NCBI RefSeq assembly: GCF_011395035.1
Contig: NZ_CP024768.1
Span: 1,299,377-1,363,376 of the forward strand
Direction of reading: 5' to 3'
From: Pantoea cypripedii
Lineage (GTDB): Bacteria; Pseudomonadota; Gammaproteobacteria; Enterobacterales; Enterobacteriaceae
DNA length: 64,000 nt
Part shown: positions 41,438 to 51,785 of the stretch, one piece after another
Position numbering within the stretch: the stretch's first letter is position 1
Layout: each line of letters starts with the position of its first letter
Translations under genes and position numbers: made by a program
Notes under the pieces: generated by a model
What the model was told of the DNA's origin: nothing
Database searches by the model: none
The model's input: the letters and a program-made list of their open reading frames with translations, nothing else

Positions 41438-43030
41438 GTGTTAGTTTCCAGCAATATCACCATGCAGTTCGGCAGTAAGCCGCTGTTTGAGAATATCTCC
41501 GTTAAGTTTGGCGGCGGTAATCGTTACGGTTTAATCGGTGCGAACGGCAGCGGTAAATCGACCTTCATGAAAATACTGGGCGGCGACCTGGTGCCAACGG
41601 CGGGAAATGTTTCCCTCGACCCTAACGAACGTATCGGTAAGTTACGTCAGGACCAGTTTGCGTTCGAGCAATATAGCGTGCTCGATACGGTGATTATGGG
41701 TCACCAGGAATTATGGAACGTGAAGGAGGAGCGTGACCGGATATATGCCCTGCCGGAAATGAGCGAAGAGGAGGGCTATAAAGTGGCCGACCTCGAAGTG
41801 CTATACGGTGAAATGGATGGCTACAGTTCCGAATCCCGCGCAGGGGAATTATTACTGGGTGTAGGTATTCCGGTGGAGCAGCATTACGGGCCGATGAGTG
41901 AAATTGCTCCCGGCTGGAAATTACGTGTGTTGCTGGCGCAGGCACTGTTTGCTAACCCGGATATTCTGTTGCTCGATGAACCGACCAACAACCTGGATAT
42001 TGATACGATTCGCTGGCTGGAGCAGGTACTGAACGAACGCAACAGTACCATGATCATCATTTCGCATGACCGTCATTTTCTGAATATGGTTTGCACCCAT
42101 ATGGCGGATCTGGATTACGGTGAGCTGCGTGTTTATCCGGGTAACTATGACGAATATATGACCGCGGCAACCCAGGCGCGTGAACGTTTATTATCGGATA
42201 ACGCGAAAAAGAAAGCGCAAATTGCCGATCTGCAATCTTTTGTCAGCCGTTTTAGCGCTAACGCCTCAAAATCACGTCAGGCAACTTCACGCGCGAAACA
42301 GATTGATAAAATCAAACTGGATGAGGTGAAAGCCTCCAGCCGTCAGAACCCTTATATCCGTTTCGACCAGGATAAGAAGCTGTTCCGTAATGCGCTGGAA
42401 GTGGAGGCCCTCACCAAAGGTTTTGATAACGGTCCGTTATTTAAAAATCTCAACCTGCTGTTAGAAGTGGGCGAGAAGATGGCGGTGCTGGGTGCCAACG
42501 GTATTGGTAAAACCACCTTGTTGAAAACCCTGGTGGGCGAACTGACGCCGGAAAGCGGTACGGTGAAGTGGTCGGAAAATGCGCGCATTGGTTATTATGC
42601 ACAGGATCACGCCGCCGATTTTGCCGATGACATGACGGTGTTTGACTGGATGAGCCAGTGGAAACAGGAAGGTGACGATGAACAGGCGGTGCGCAGCATT
42701 CTGGGTCGCCTGTTGTTCGGCCACGACGATATCAAAAAGCCAGCCAAAGTCCTTTCCGGTGGTGAGAAGGGGCGCATGCTGTTTGGTAAGCTGATGATGC
42801 AGAAGCCGAACATCCTGATCATGGACGAACCGACCAACCACCTCGATATGGAATCTATCGAATCGCTCAATATGGCGCTGGAGATGTATGAAGGCACGCT
42901 GATTTTTGTGTCGCATGACCGTGAGTTTGTTAGCTCGCTGGCGACCCGCGTGCTGGAATTTAAAGGCGATCGCGTGGTGGACTTCACCGGCAACTACGAA
43001 GATTATCTGCGTAGCCAGGGTATCGTTTAA
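41438..43030 (+). CDS. ybiT: ABC-F family ATPase YbiT
   Basis: A 530-residue soluble protein with two ABC domains. Walker A motifs are GANGSGKS (about residue 34) and GANGIGKT; Walker B are LLLDEPTNNLD and LIMDEPTNHLD; the linker with RFSANASKSRQATSRAKQ is the P-site tRNA interaction motif of ABC-F proteins. The second signature is LSGGEKGRM; the first is degenerate (APGWKLR), as in E. coli YbiT. ABC-F proteins act on ribosomes to relieve stalling; no membrane domain is present. Confidence 0.97.
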   Translation: MLVSSNITMQFGSKPLFENISVKFGGGNRYGLIGANGSGKSTFMKILGGDLVPTAGNVSLDPNERIGKLRQDQFAFEQYSVLDTVIMGHQELWNVKEERDRIYALPEMSEEEGYKVADLEVLYGEMDGYSSESRAGELLLGVGIPVEQHYGPMSEIAPGWKLRVLLAQALFANPDILLLDEPTNNLDIDTIRWLEQVLNERNSTMIIISHDRHFLNMVCTHMADLDYGELRVYPGNYDEYMTAATQARERLLSDNAKKKAQIADLQSFVSRFSANASKSRQATSRAKQIDKIKLDEVKASSRQNPYIRFDQDKKLFRNALEVEALTKGFDNGPLFKNLNLLLEVGEKMAVLGANGIGKTTLLKTLVGELTPESGTVKWSENARIGYYAQDHAADFADDMTVFDWMSQWKQEGDDEQAVRSILGRLLFGHDDIKKPAKVLSGGEKGRMLFGKLMMQKPNILIMDEPTNHLDMESIESLNMALEMYEGTLIFVSHDREFVSSLATRVLEFKGDRVVDFTGNYEDYLRSQGIV

Positions 43031-43036
43031 TTAAAA

Positions 43037-43068
43037 CCGTAACGGCGCGATTTATCGCGCCGTTACGG
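43037..43068. repeat. Perfect 32-bp palindrome, GCGCGAT..ATCGCGC family
   Basis: Arms CCGTAACGGCGCGAT and the complement around a TT centre, between convergent ybiT and moeB. It could act as a bidirectional, factor-dependent terminator, but no T-run follows. Confidence 0.8.
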
Positions 43069-43079
43069 ATCAATGCGTA

Positions 43080-43835
43080 TTATTTCGCCCCGCACACCTC
43101 GCAATGCGCGTCCTGCGCCACTTTCATACTGCGAAACTCAGCGCTTAACGCATCGTACATCAGCAATCGTGAGGTGGCCGGTGTGCCAAATGCCGTCAGC
43201 GCCTTGAGCGTTTCCATCGCCTGCATGGCCCCCATCACCCCGACCAGCGGCGACATCACCCCGGCTTCGACACAGCTGAGCGCCTGATCGCCGAACAAAC
43301 GGCTGATACAGCGATAGCAGGGGGTGTCAGGCTGCCAGGTAAACACGCTGAGCTGGCCTTCCATGCGAATGGCGGCAGCGGAAATCAACGGTACCTTGTG
43401 CTGCCAGCACAGACGGTTGATCTGCTCCCGTGTGCCGACATTATCGGTGCAATCCAGTACCGCATCATGGCGCGCAATCAGCGCCGCCAGCGCAGCATCG
43501 TCGAGCTGCGCATTGAGGGTTTCCAGCGAACAATGGGGATTAATGGCGGCGAGCTGAAGTGCGGCGGAATCCACCTTTGCCATCCCGATGGTGCTGTCGT
43601 GATGCAGGATCTGACGTTGCAGGTTACTGAGCGCCACGGTATCGAAATCGAGCAGGGTAAGATGTCCGACACCCGACGCAGCCAGATAAGGGGCTGCTGC
43701 ACAACCCAGGCCACCCAGACCGATGACCAGCACGCGTGCGGCTTTCAGCTTTTCCTGACCATCAAAATCGAAACCACGCAGCACGATCTGCCGGTTATAG
43801 CGCAGCATTTCCTCATCGCTCAGCTCAGCGTGCAT
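43080..43835 (-). CDS. moeB: Molybdopterin-synthase adenylyltransferase MoeB
   Basis: A 251-residue E1-like enzyme that adenylates the C terminus of MoaD for sulfur transfer in molybdopterin synthesis. The ATP site is GLGGLGCAAAPYLAASGVG; DFDTVALSNLQRQ follows. Zinc ligands are two CxxC pairs, CYRC and CEVCGAK at the C terminus. It directly follows moeA with no gap, as in E. coli. Confidence 0.96.
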   Translation of the reverse strand: MHAELSDEEMLRYNRQIVLRGFDFDGQEKLKAARVLVIGLGGLGCAAAPYLAASGVGHLTLLDFDTVALSNLQRQILHHDSTIGMAKVDSAALQLAAINPHCSLETLNAQLDDAALAALIARHDAVLDCTDNVGTREQINRLCWQHKVPLISAAAIRMEGQLSVFTWQPDTPCYRCISRLFGDQALSCVEAGVMSPLVGVMGAMQAMETLKALTAFGTPATSRLLMYDALSAEFRSMKVAQDAHCEVCGAK

Positions 43836-45071
43836 TTATCCCTCCAGCAGGTTGTTGAAGGGTTCAATTTCCACCCATTCGCCCGCCTCAACGTTACCGC
43901 GTTCGCGTTCCAGCACGATAAAGCAGTTTGCCAGTGCGAATGAACTGAAGACATGTGAACCCTGCGGCCCGGTACTGTGCACCTCCAGCGTACCGTCTGT
44001 GCCACGGCTGAACACGCCGCGTTGAAAATCGAGTCGGCCTGGCGATTTTTTCAGGCCCTTTGCCGCTCTGGCGCGCAGACGTGGTGGCATCACCACGGTT
44101 TTCTGGCCGGTGAGGGTCGCCAGCAGCGGCTGCACCAGCTGATAGAAGGTCACTGCCGCAGAGACCGGGTTGCCCGGCAGGCCACAGAACCAGCTATTTG
44201 CCAGACGACCAAAGGCAAAAGGTTTGCCCGGTTTGATGGCCAGTTTCCAGAAGGTGATGGCACCCAACTCTTCCAGCATCGCTTTGGTGAAGTCGGCTTC
44301 ACCCACGGAGACGCCCCCGGTGCTGATCACCACATCGGCCTGACGATCCGCTTCGCTAAATGCCTGGCGTAACTGCTCCGGGTCATCAGCAATCACGCCG
44401 AGATCGATCACTTCACAACCCAGTCGCTTAAGCATCAGGGACACGGTAAAGCGGTTAGTATCATAAATCTGTCCTGCCGCCAGCGGCGTGCCCACGGCCT
44501 GCAATTCGTCACCGGTGGAGAAGATCGCCACGCGCAGTTTGCGTAGCACGCTGACCTCGGCGATGCCGAGTGAGGCCAGCAACGGCAGCTCCGCGGCCCC
44601 GAGACGGATACCGCTATCCAGTACCTGTTTGCCGGTCTGGATATCTTCACCGCTGCGACGGATATGTTGTCCGTCCTTTACCGGCGCGGTGATCACAATG
44701 CCGCCATCACGCTGTTCGGTCTCTTCCTGCATCACCACCGCGTCGCAGCCAGTGGGAACAGGTGCACCCGTCATAATGCGGATCACGCTACCTGCGGGCC
44801 AGTCACCGCTGAAAGGCACACCCGCAAAGGCTTTGCCTGCCACCGGTAAGACGCTGCCCGACGTGAGATCGGCCAGTCGTACTGCGTAACCGTCCATCGC
44901 GGCATTATCGAACGGTGGGACATCCAGCGGGGACAGCACCGGCGCGGCGGTGATGCGCCCGTCGGCTTCGAATAATGACACCTGCAACGAGTCGGTAATC
45001 GGGGTGAGTTGCGCCAGCATTTTTTGCTGCGCGTCTTCGAGGGAGATTAAACCTGCGGTAAAGGGTTCCAT
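43836..45071 (-). CDS. moeA: Molybdopterin molybdenumtransferase MoeA
   Basis: A 411-residue enzyme that inserts molybdate into adenylated molybdopterin. Landmarks are PPFDNAAMDGYAVR near the N terminus, GAPVPTGCDAVVMQEE, the MoCF domain FSTGDELQAVG, and STGGVSVGEADF, followed by KPGKPFAFG and GLPGNPVSA. First gene of moeAB; divergent from iaaA across 227 bp, where only AT-rich promoter-like sequence was seen. Confidence 0.96.
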   Translation of the reverse strand: MEPFTAGLISLEDAQQKMLAQLTPITDSLQVSLFEADGRITAAPVLSPLDVPPFDNAAMDGYAVRLADLTSGSVLPVAGKAFAGVPFSGDWPAGSVIRIMTGAPVPTGCDAVVMQEETEQRDGGIVITAPVKDGQHIRRSGEDIQTGKQVLDSGIRLGAAELPLLASLGIAEVSVLRKLRVAIFSTGDELQAVGTPLAAGQIYDTNRFTVSLMLKRLGCEVIDLGVIADDPEQLRQAFSEADRQADVVISTGGVSVGEADFTKAMLEELGAITFWKLAIKPGKPFAFGRLANSWFCGLPGNPVSAAVTFYQLVQPLLATLTGQKTVVMPPRLRARAAKGLKKSPGRLDFQRGVFSRGTDGTLEVHSTGPQGSHVFSSFALANCFIVLERERGNVEAGEWVEIEPFNNLLEG

Positions 45072-45298
45072 GTCCTTAACATCCTGGTTATTTCAGATGT
45101 CGACTATTATGGTGGTATTTACGCGCCGAGTCACATCGGGCAAAAGGCATAAGCCACAATAAAAGGTTATGACCCGGCAGCACAGTTTCTGCTTTACAAG
45201 GCTGGACGGCCTTTCTATAGTCGAAAATTGCCAAAAAAATAATGAAAACCATTCTAAATCAGTGTTTTTGGTTCTGATTCCTTGACAGGGTAACCGGT

Positions 45299-46264
45299 AT
45301 GACTAAAGCAGTTATCGCCATTCACGGCGGAGCGGGCGCGATCACCCGCGCGGCGATGAGCGCCGAAAAAGAGCAATATTATCGTCAGCAACTGGCGGCG
45401 ATTGTCGCAGCCGGTCAGCAAATTCTTGCCGACGGCGGCAGCGCGATGGATGCGGTCACCGAAGCGGTACGTTTGCTGGAAGAATGTCCGTTATTTAATG
45501 CCGGTAAAGGGGCGGTGTTTACCCATCAGGGTACGCACGAGCTGGATGCCAGCATTATGGACGGCAAGACGCTGGAGGTGGGGGCGGTGGCCGGTGTTAA
45601 CCATATCCGCAATCCGATCCTTGCGGCGCGTGCCGTGCTGGAAGTCAGCCCGCATGTATTGTTTATCGGCGCAGGTGCCGAAGCGTTTGCCACGCAACAG
45701 GGGCTGGAAATGGTGGCGGCCGATTTCTTCTCGACGCCCGAGCGCTGGGAGCAGTTGCAGCGGGCGCTCGGCAGCCAGCAGGCGGTGCTGGATCATGACG
45801 GTGCCGCGCAGAGCCACAGCGACGATCCGCTCGACCCCGATCGTAAATTTGGCACCGTGGGCGCCGTGGCGCTTGATCTGCACGGCAACCTCGCGGCGGC
45901 CACCTCCACCGGCGGCATGACCAACAAACAGGCCGGACGTGTCGGTGATTCACCGCTGGTGGGCGCGGGCTGCTACGCCAGCAACGACAGCGTAGCGGTC
46001 TCCTGTACCGGTACCGGCGAGGTGTTTATCCGCACGCTGGCGGCCTATGACGTGGCCGCGCAGATGCGTTACGCCGGACGTACGTTACAACAGGCCAGCG
46101 CCAACGTGATACACGATAAAGTGCAGGAGCTGGACGGCAGTGGCGGGCTGATTGCGGTGGATTATGACGGCAATGTGGCCCTGCCGTTTAACAGCGAAGG
46201 GATGTACCGGGGATTCGCTTACGTTGGTGGTGAAGTTGAGGTAGCCATTTACCGCGACAGCTAA
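45299..46264 (+). CDS. iaaA: Isoaspartyl peptidase/L-asparaginase
   Basis: A 321-residue N-terminal nucleophile hydrolase (EcAIII type). Self-cleavage is expected between G185 and T186 in RKFGTVGAVALD, with T186 the catalytic residue; GNLAAATSTGGMTNK and VGDSPLVGAGCYA line the active site. It cleaves beta-aspartyl dipeptides and asparagine. It starts the gsi operon as in E. coli, 9 bp before gsiA. Confidence 0.96.
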   Translation: MTKAVIAIHGGAGAITRAAMSAEKEQYYRQQLAAIVAAGQQILADGGSAMDAVTEAVRLLEECPLFNAGKGAVFTHQGTHELDASIMDGKTLEVGAVAGVNHIRNPILAARAVLEVSPHVLFIGAGAEAFATQQGLEMVAADFFSTPERWEQLQRALGSQQAVLDHDGAAQSHSDDPLDPDRKFGTVGAVALDLHGNLAAATSTGGMTNKQAGRVGDSPLVGAGCYASNDSVAVSCTGTGEVFIRTLAAYDVAAQMRYAGRTLQQASANVIHDKVQELDGSGGLIAVDYDGNVALPFNSEGMYRGFAYVGGEVEVAIYRDS

Positions 46265-46273
46265 GGAGCAGGC

Positions 46274-48130
<1,857 letters not shown>

Positions 48131-48199
48131 ACAGCAGCAACTCATCCGCGTCACCGGCCGGTGCCGCGTTAAGACAGGGACTACAGGAGAACCATAACG

Positions 48200-49735
48200 A
48201 TGCACAACATTATGCGTAAAGGGGTTATCACTGCCGGGTTATTAAGTTCGGCGCTGGCGTTACCGGCCTGGGCGGCCAAAGATGCGGTGATTGCCGTGGC
48301 CTCCACCTTCACCACTCTCGATCCCTACGATGCCAACGATACCTTGTCGCAGGCGGTGGCGAAGTCGTTCTATCAGGGATTGTTCGGTTTCGATAAAGAT
48401 ATGAAGCTGACCAATGTGCTGGCCGAAAGTTATCAAGCCAGCAGCGATGGCCTGACTTACACCATCAAACTGCGTCCCAACGTGAAGTTCCAGGACGGCA
48501 CCGATTTCAATGCTGAAGCAGTGAAGGTCAACCTCGATCGCGCCAGCAACCCGGATAATCACCTTAAGCGCTACAACCTGTTTAAATACGTGGCAATGAC
48601 CGAGGTGGTGGACCCGCTGACGGTGAAAATCACCCTGAAGCAGCCTTTTTCCGCCTTTATTAACAACCTTGCTCATCCGGCGGCGGTGATGATTTCTCCG
48701 ACTGCGCTGCAAAAATATGGCAAGGACATCGGTTTCCATCCGGTGGGCACCGGTCCGTTTGAATTTGTCACCTGGAACCAGACTGACTTCGTCAAAGTGA
48801 AGAAGTGGGATGGCTACTGGAAAAAAGGTTATCCGAAGCTCGACAGCATCACCTGGCGTCCGGTGGTGGATAACAATACCCGTGCGGCGATGTTGCAGAC
48901 CGGCGAAGCCACTTTTGCTTTCCCGGTGCCATTTGAGCAGGCCAAACTGCTGGAGAAAAACAGCAAGCTCGATGTGGTCACCACGCCTTCGATTATGCAG
49001 CGTTATATCAGCCTGAACGTGACGCAAAAACCGTTCGACAACCCGAAGGTGCGTGAGGCGCTGGAATATGCCATCAACCGCCAGGCGCTGGCGAAGGTGG
49101 CGTTTGCCGGTTATGCCACCCCGGCGACCGGCATTGTACCCCCGGCTATCGACTTCGCGCAGACGTATCCCGCTATCGCCTACAATCCGGCCAAAGCGCG
49201 TGAATTACTGAAAGAAGCGGGTTATCCCAACGGTTTCGAGACCACGCTGTGGTCATCACACAACCACAGCACCGCGCAGAAAGTGTTGCAGTTCACGCAG
49301 CAGCAGCTGGCGCAGGTGGGTGTGAAAGTGAAACTGCTGGCGATGGATGCCGGTCAGCGTGCGGCGGAAGTGGAGAGCAAAGGCCAGAAAGAGAGCGGCG
49401 TCCGTATGTTCTATACCGGCTGGTCAGCCTCTACCGGTGAAGCCGACTGGGCGCTGACGCCGCTGTTTGCCACCAGCTCCTGGCCGCCAGCGATCTTTAA
49501 CACCGCGTTCTACAGCAATCCGCAGGTGGATAAAGATCTGGCTGATGCGCTGAAAACCACCGATCGCGATCAGAAAGCCAAACTGTATAAAGATGCCCAG
49601 GACCGTATCTGGAACGATCATCCGTGGATCCCGCTGGTGGTGGAACAGCTGCTTTCTGCCAATAACAAAAACCTGAGCGGTTTTTACGTCATGCCTGATA
49701 CCTCATTTAATTTTGATGAGGCCGACCTGAAGTAA
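48200..49735 (+). CDS. gsiB: Glutathione-binding periplasmic protein GsiB
   Basis: A 511-residue family 5 (oligopeptide type) binding protein. Residues 1-25 are a signal peptide ending LPAWA-AKD. Core segments are TFTTLDPYDANDTLSQAVAK, YTIKLRPNVKFQDGT and GTGPFEFVTWNQTD. It delivers glutathione to GsiCD. AGGAG lies upstream; a strong hairpin follows its stop. Confidence 0.96.
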   Translation: MHNIMRKGVITAGLLSSALALPAWAAKDAVIAVASTFTTLDPYDANDTLSQAVAKSFYQGLFGFDKDMKLTNVLAESYQASSDGLTYTIKLRPNVKFQDGTDFNAEAVKVNLDRASNPDNHLKRYNLFKYVAMTEVVDPLTVKITLKQPFSAFINNLAHPAAVMISPTALQKYGKDIGFHPVGTGPFEFVTWNQTDFVKVKKWDGYWKKGYPKLDSITWRPVVDNNTRAAMLQTGEATFAFPVPFEQAKLLEKNSKLDVVTTPSIMQRYISLNVTQKPFDNPKVREALEYAINRQALAKVAFAGYATPATGIVPPAIDFAQTYPAIAYNPAKARELLKEAGYPNGFETTLWSSHNHSTAQKVLQFTQQQLAQVGVKVKLLAMDAGQRAAEVESKGQKESGVRMFYTGWSASTGEADWALTPLFATSSWPPAIFNTAFYSNPQVDKDLADALKTTDRDQKAKLYKDAQDRIWNDHPWIPLVVEQLLSANNKNLSGFYVMPDTSFNFDEADLK

Positions 49736-49738
49736 CCT

Positions 49739-49768
49739 TTATGGCCAGCCTGTGAGGGCTGGCCATAA
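49739..49768 (+). other. Strong hairpin between gsiB and gsiC
   Basis: A perfect 12-bp inverted repeat (TTATGGCCAGCC / GGCTGGCCATAA) with a 6-base loop, 3 bp after the gsiB stop and 16 bp before gsiC. There is no T-run, so it more likely protects the gsiB mRNA 3' end than terminates, giving excess binding protein. Confidence 0.75.
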
Positions 49769-49784
49769 CCGTGCAGGATTTCGC

Positions 49785-50705
49785 ATGCTGAATTATTTTC
49801 TCAAACGATTACTGGGACTGATTCCCACGCTGCTGATTGTCGCGGTGCTGGTGTTCCTGTTTGTTCATCTGTTGCCGGGCGACCCGGCACGGCTGATTGC
49901 CGGACCGGAAGCGGATGCCTCGGTGGTGGCGCTGGTGCGCCAGGAACTGGGGTTGGATCAACCGCTGATCCAGCAGTTCTGGCATTTTATCTGGAATGCG
50001 TTGCAGGGGGATTTTGGTCAGTCGATGGTGTCGAAACGCCCGGTTTCCGAGGAGATCGCCACGCGTTTCCTCCCGACGCTTTGGCTGACGTTGAGCAGCA
50101 TGGTATGGGCGGTGCTGTTCGGCATGGCGATTGGTATCGTCTCGGCCGTCTGGCGTAATCGCTGGCCGGATCGTCTGGGAATGACGCTGGCGGTGTCTGG
50201 CATCTCCTTTCCGGCATTTGCCCTCGGCATGTTGCTGATGCAAATTTTTTCCGTCGATCTGGGCTGGTTACCCACGGTCGGAGCCGACAGCTGGCGGCAT
50301 TATATTTTACCTTCCATCACCCTGGGCGCGGCAGTGGCGGCGGTGATGGCACGCTTTACCCGCGCCTCTTTCGTGGAGGTGATGCAGGAAGATTATATGC
50401 GCACCGCACGCGCCAAAGGGGTGCGTGAATCGCTGGTGGTGGTCAAACATGGCCTGCGCAATGCCATGATTCCGGTCGTGACCATGATGGGCCTGCAATT
50501 TGGCTTTTTGCTCGGCGGTTCGATCGTGGTGGAAGTGGTGTTCAACTGGCCTGGTCTGGGCCGTCTGCTGGTGGATTCGGTGGAGATGCGTGATTACCCG
50601 GTGATTCAGGCCGAGGTATTGCTGTTTTCGCTGGAGTTCATTCTGATCAACCTGATTGTCGATATGCTGTACGCGGCGATCAACCCGGCTATTCGCTACA
50701 GGTAA
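49785..50705 (+). CDS. gsiC: Glutathione ABC importer permease GsiC
   Basis: A 306-residue DppB-type permease with six helices, same length as E. coli GsiC. FLFVHLLPGDPARLIAG and the EAA-type loop YMRTARAKGVRESLVVVKHGL are diagnostic. The in-frame extension before 49785 lacks a ribosome site; CAGGA lies 6 bp before this ATG. Confidence 0.96.
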   Translation: MLNYFLKRLLGLIPTLLIVAVLVFLFVHLLPGDPARLIAGPEADASVVALVRQELGLDQPLIQQFWHFIWNALQGDFGQSMVSKRPVSEEIATRFLPTLWLTLSSMVWAVLFGMAIGIVSAVWRNRWPDRLGMTLAVSGISFPAFALGMLLMQIFSVDLGWLPTVGADSWRHYILPSITLGAAVAAVMARFTRASFVEVMQEDYMRTARAKGVRESLVVVKHGLRNAMIPVVTMMGLQFGFLLGGSIVVEVVFNWPGLGRLLVDSVEMRDYPVIQAEVLLFSLEFILINLIVDMLYAAINPAIRYR

Positions 50706-50714
50706 GGAGTCGCA

Positions 50715-51620
50715 ATGAAAAACTGGCGACGCGAAGCGGCATTGAAAATCATGCCGACGATGACGGAGAACCGGGTACGCACGCCGTGGCGCGAATTCTG
50801 GCGGCGTTTTCGCCGTCAGCACGTGGCGATGCTGGCCGGATTGTTTGTGCTGTTGCTGATCGTGGTGGCGTTTATCGCCCCGTGGATTGCCCCGTTCGAT
50901 GCGGAAAACTATTTTGATTATGATCGTCTGAATGAAGGCCCGTCGCTGATGCACTGGTTTGGCGTGGATTCGCTTGGCCGTGACATTTTTAGCCGGGTGC
51001 TGGTCGGGACGCGTATTTCGCTGATTGCCGGTTTCTTCTCGGTGGCGATAGGTACGGTGATCGGCACGGTGCTGGGCCTGCTGGCGGGTTACTACGAAGG
51101 CTGGTGGGATCGTATCACCATGCGCGTATGTGACGTGCTGTTTGCCTTTCCGGGCATACTGCTGGCGATTGCCGTGGTGGCGATTATGGGCAGCGGCATG
51201 AGTAACGTGATTGTCGCGGTGGCGATTTTCAGTATCCCGGCTTTTGCGCGGCTGGTGCGCGGCAACACCCTGGTATTGAAACATCAGACTTATATCGAAT
51301 CGGCGCGCAGCATCGGTGCATCGGACTGGACCATCATCATGCGCCATATCCTGCCGGGTACGGTGTCTTCGATTGTGGTCTATTTCACCATGCGTATTGG
51401 TACGTCGATCATCACTGCGGCCAGCCTGTCATTTCTTGGCCTGGGGGCGCAACCGCCCACACCGGAATGGGGCGCGATGTTAAACGAAGCCCGTGCCGAT
51501 ATGGTGATTGCCCCGCATGTGGCGATTTTCCCCAGCCTGGCGATTTTCCTCACCGTGCTGGCATTCAATCTGCTGGGTGACGGATTGCGCGATGCGCTGG
51601 ATCCGAAGCTGAAAACGTAA
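50715..51620 (+). CDS. gsiD: Glutathione ABC importer permease GsiD
   Basis: A 301-residue DppC-type permease with six helices. HWFGVDSLGRDIFSRVLVGTRISL and the loop YIESARSIGASDWTIIMRHILP are family marks; SFLGLGAQPPTPEWGAML ends the domain. It starts 9 bp after gsiC with AAGGAG. Confidence 0.96.
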   Translation: MKNWRREAALKIMPTMTENRVRTPWREFWRRFRRQHVAMLAGLFVLLLIVVAFIAPWIAPFDAENYFDYDRLNEGPSLMHWFGVDSLGRDIFSRVLVGTRISLIAGFFSVAIGTVIGTVLGLLAGYYEGWWDRITMRVCDVLFAFPGILLAIAVVAIMGSGMSNVIVAVAIFSIPAFARLVRGNTLVLKHQTYIESARSIGASDWTIIMRHILPGTVSSIVVYFTMRIGTSIITAASLSFLGLGAQPPTPEWGAMLNEARADMVIAPHVAIFPSLAIFLTVLAFNLLGDGLRDALDPKLKT

Positions 51621-51623
51621 GCC

Positions 51624-51643
51624 GGTGCGTATCAATACGCACC
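51624..51643. repeat. Palindrome downstream of gsiD (GTAGGGT-family variant)
   Basis: GGTGCGTAT-CA-ATACGCACC, a perfect 20-bp palindrome 3 bp after the gsiD stop; probably ends or protects the gsi transcript. Confidence 0.65.
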
Positions 51644-51654
51644 GCATCACAACC

Positions 51655-51776
51655 GCGCGATAAATCGCGCCGCTACGGCCGGACGCGGTTTGTAGCGACG
51701 CGATAACGATCGGATGCGGTTTGTAGCGACGCGATAACGATCGGATGCGGTTTGTAGCGGCGCGATTTATCGCGCG
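51655..51776. repeat. Tandem 31-bp repeats built from the GCGCGAT palindrome family
   Basis: A 22-bp palindromic unit (51655-51676) is followed by three tandem units of 31 bp (51680-51710, 51711-51741, from 51742) beginning CGGAYGCGGTTTGTAGCG. The first two end ACGCGATAACGAT, the last ends in the normal GGCGCGATTTATCGCGC. It lies between gsiD and the convergent chemoreceptor gene. Confidence 0.8.
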
Positions 51777-51785
51777 TTTTTCAGC

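Noticed and set aside
50307..51347. A 346-codon open frame antisense to gsiC and gsiD
   Set aside because: Same reasons: shadow composition (His/Arg/Gln-rich) over two clear permease genes.
51680..51776. Possible CRISPR array (regular 31-bp spacing)
   Set aside because: The units are head-to-tail copies with no unique spacers and no cas gene nearby; they derive from the palindromic repeat family.
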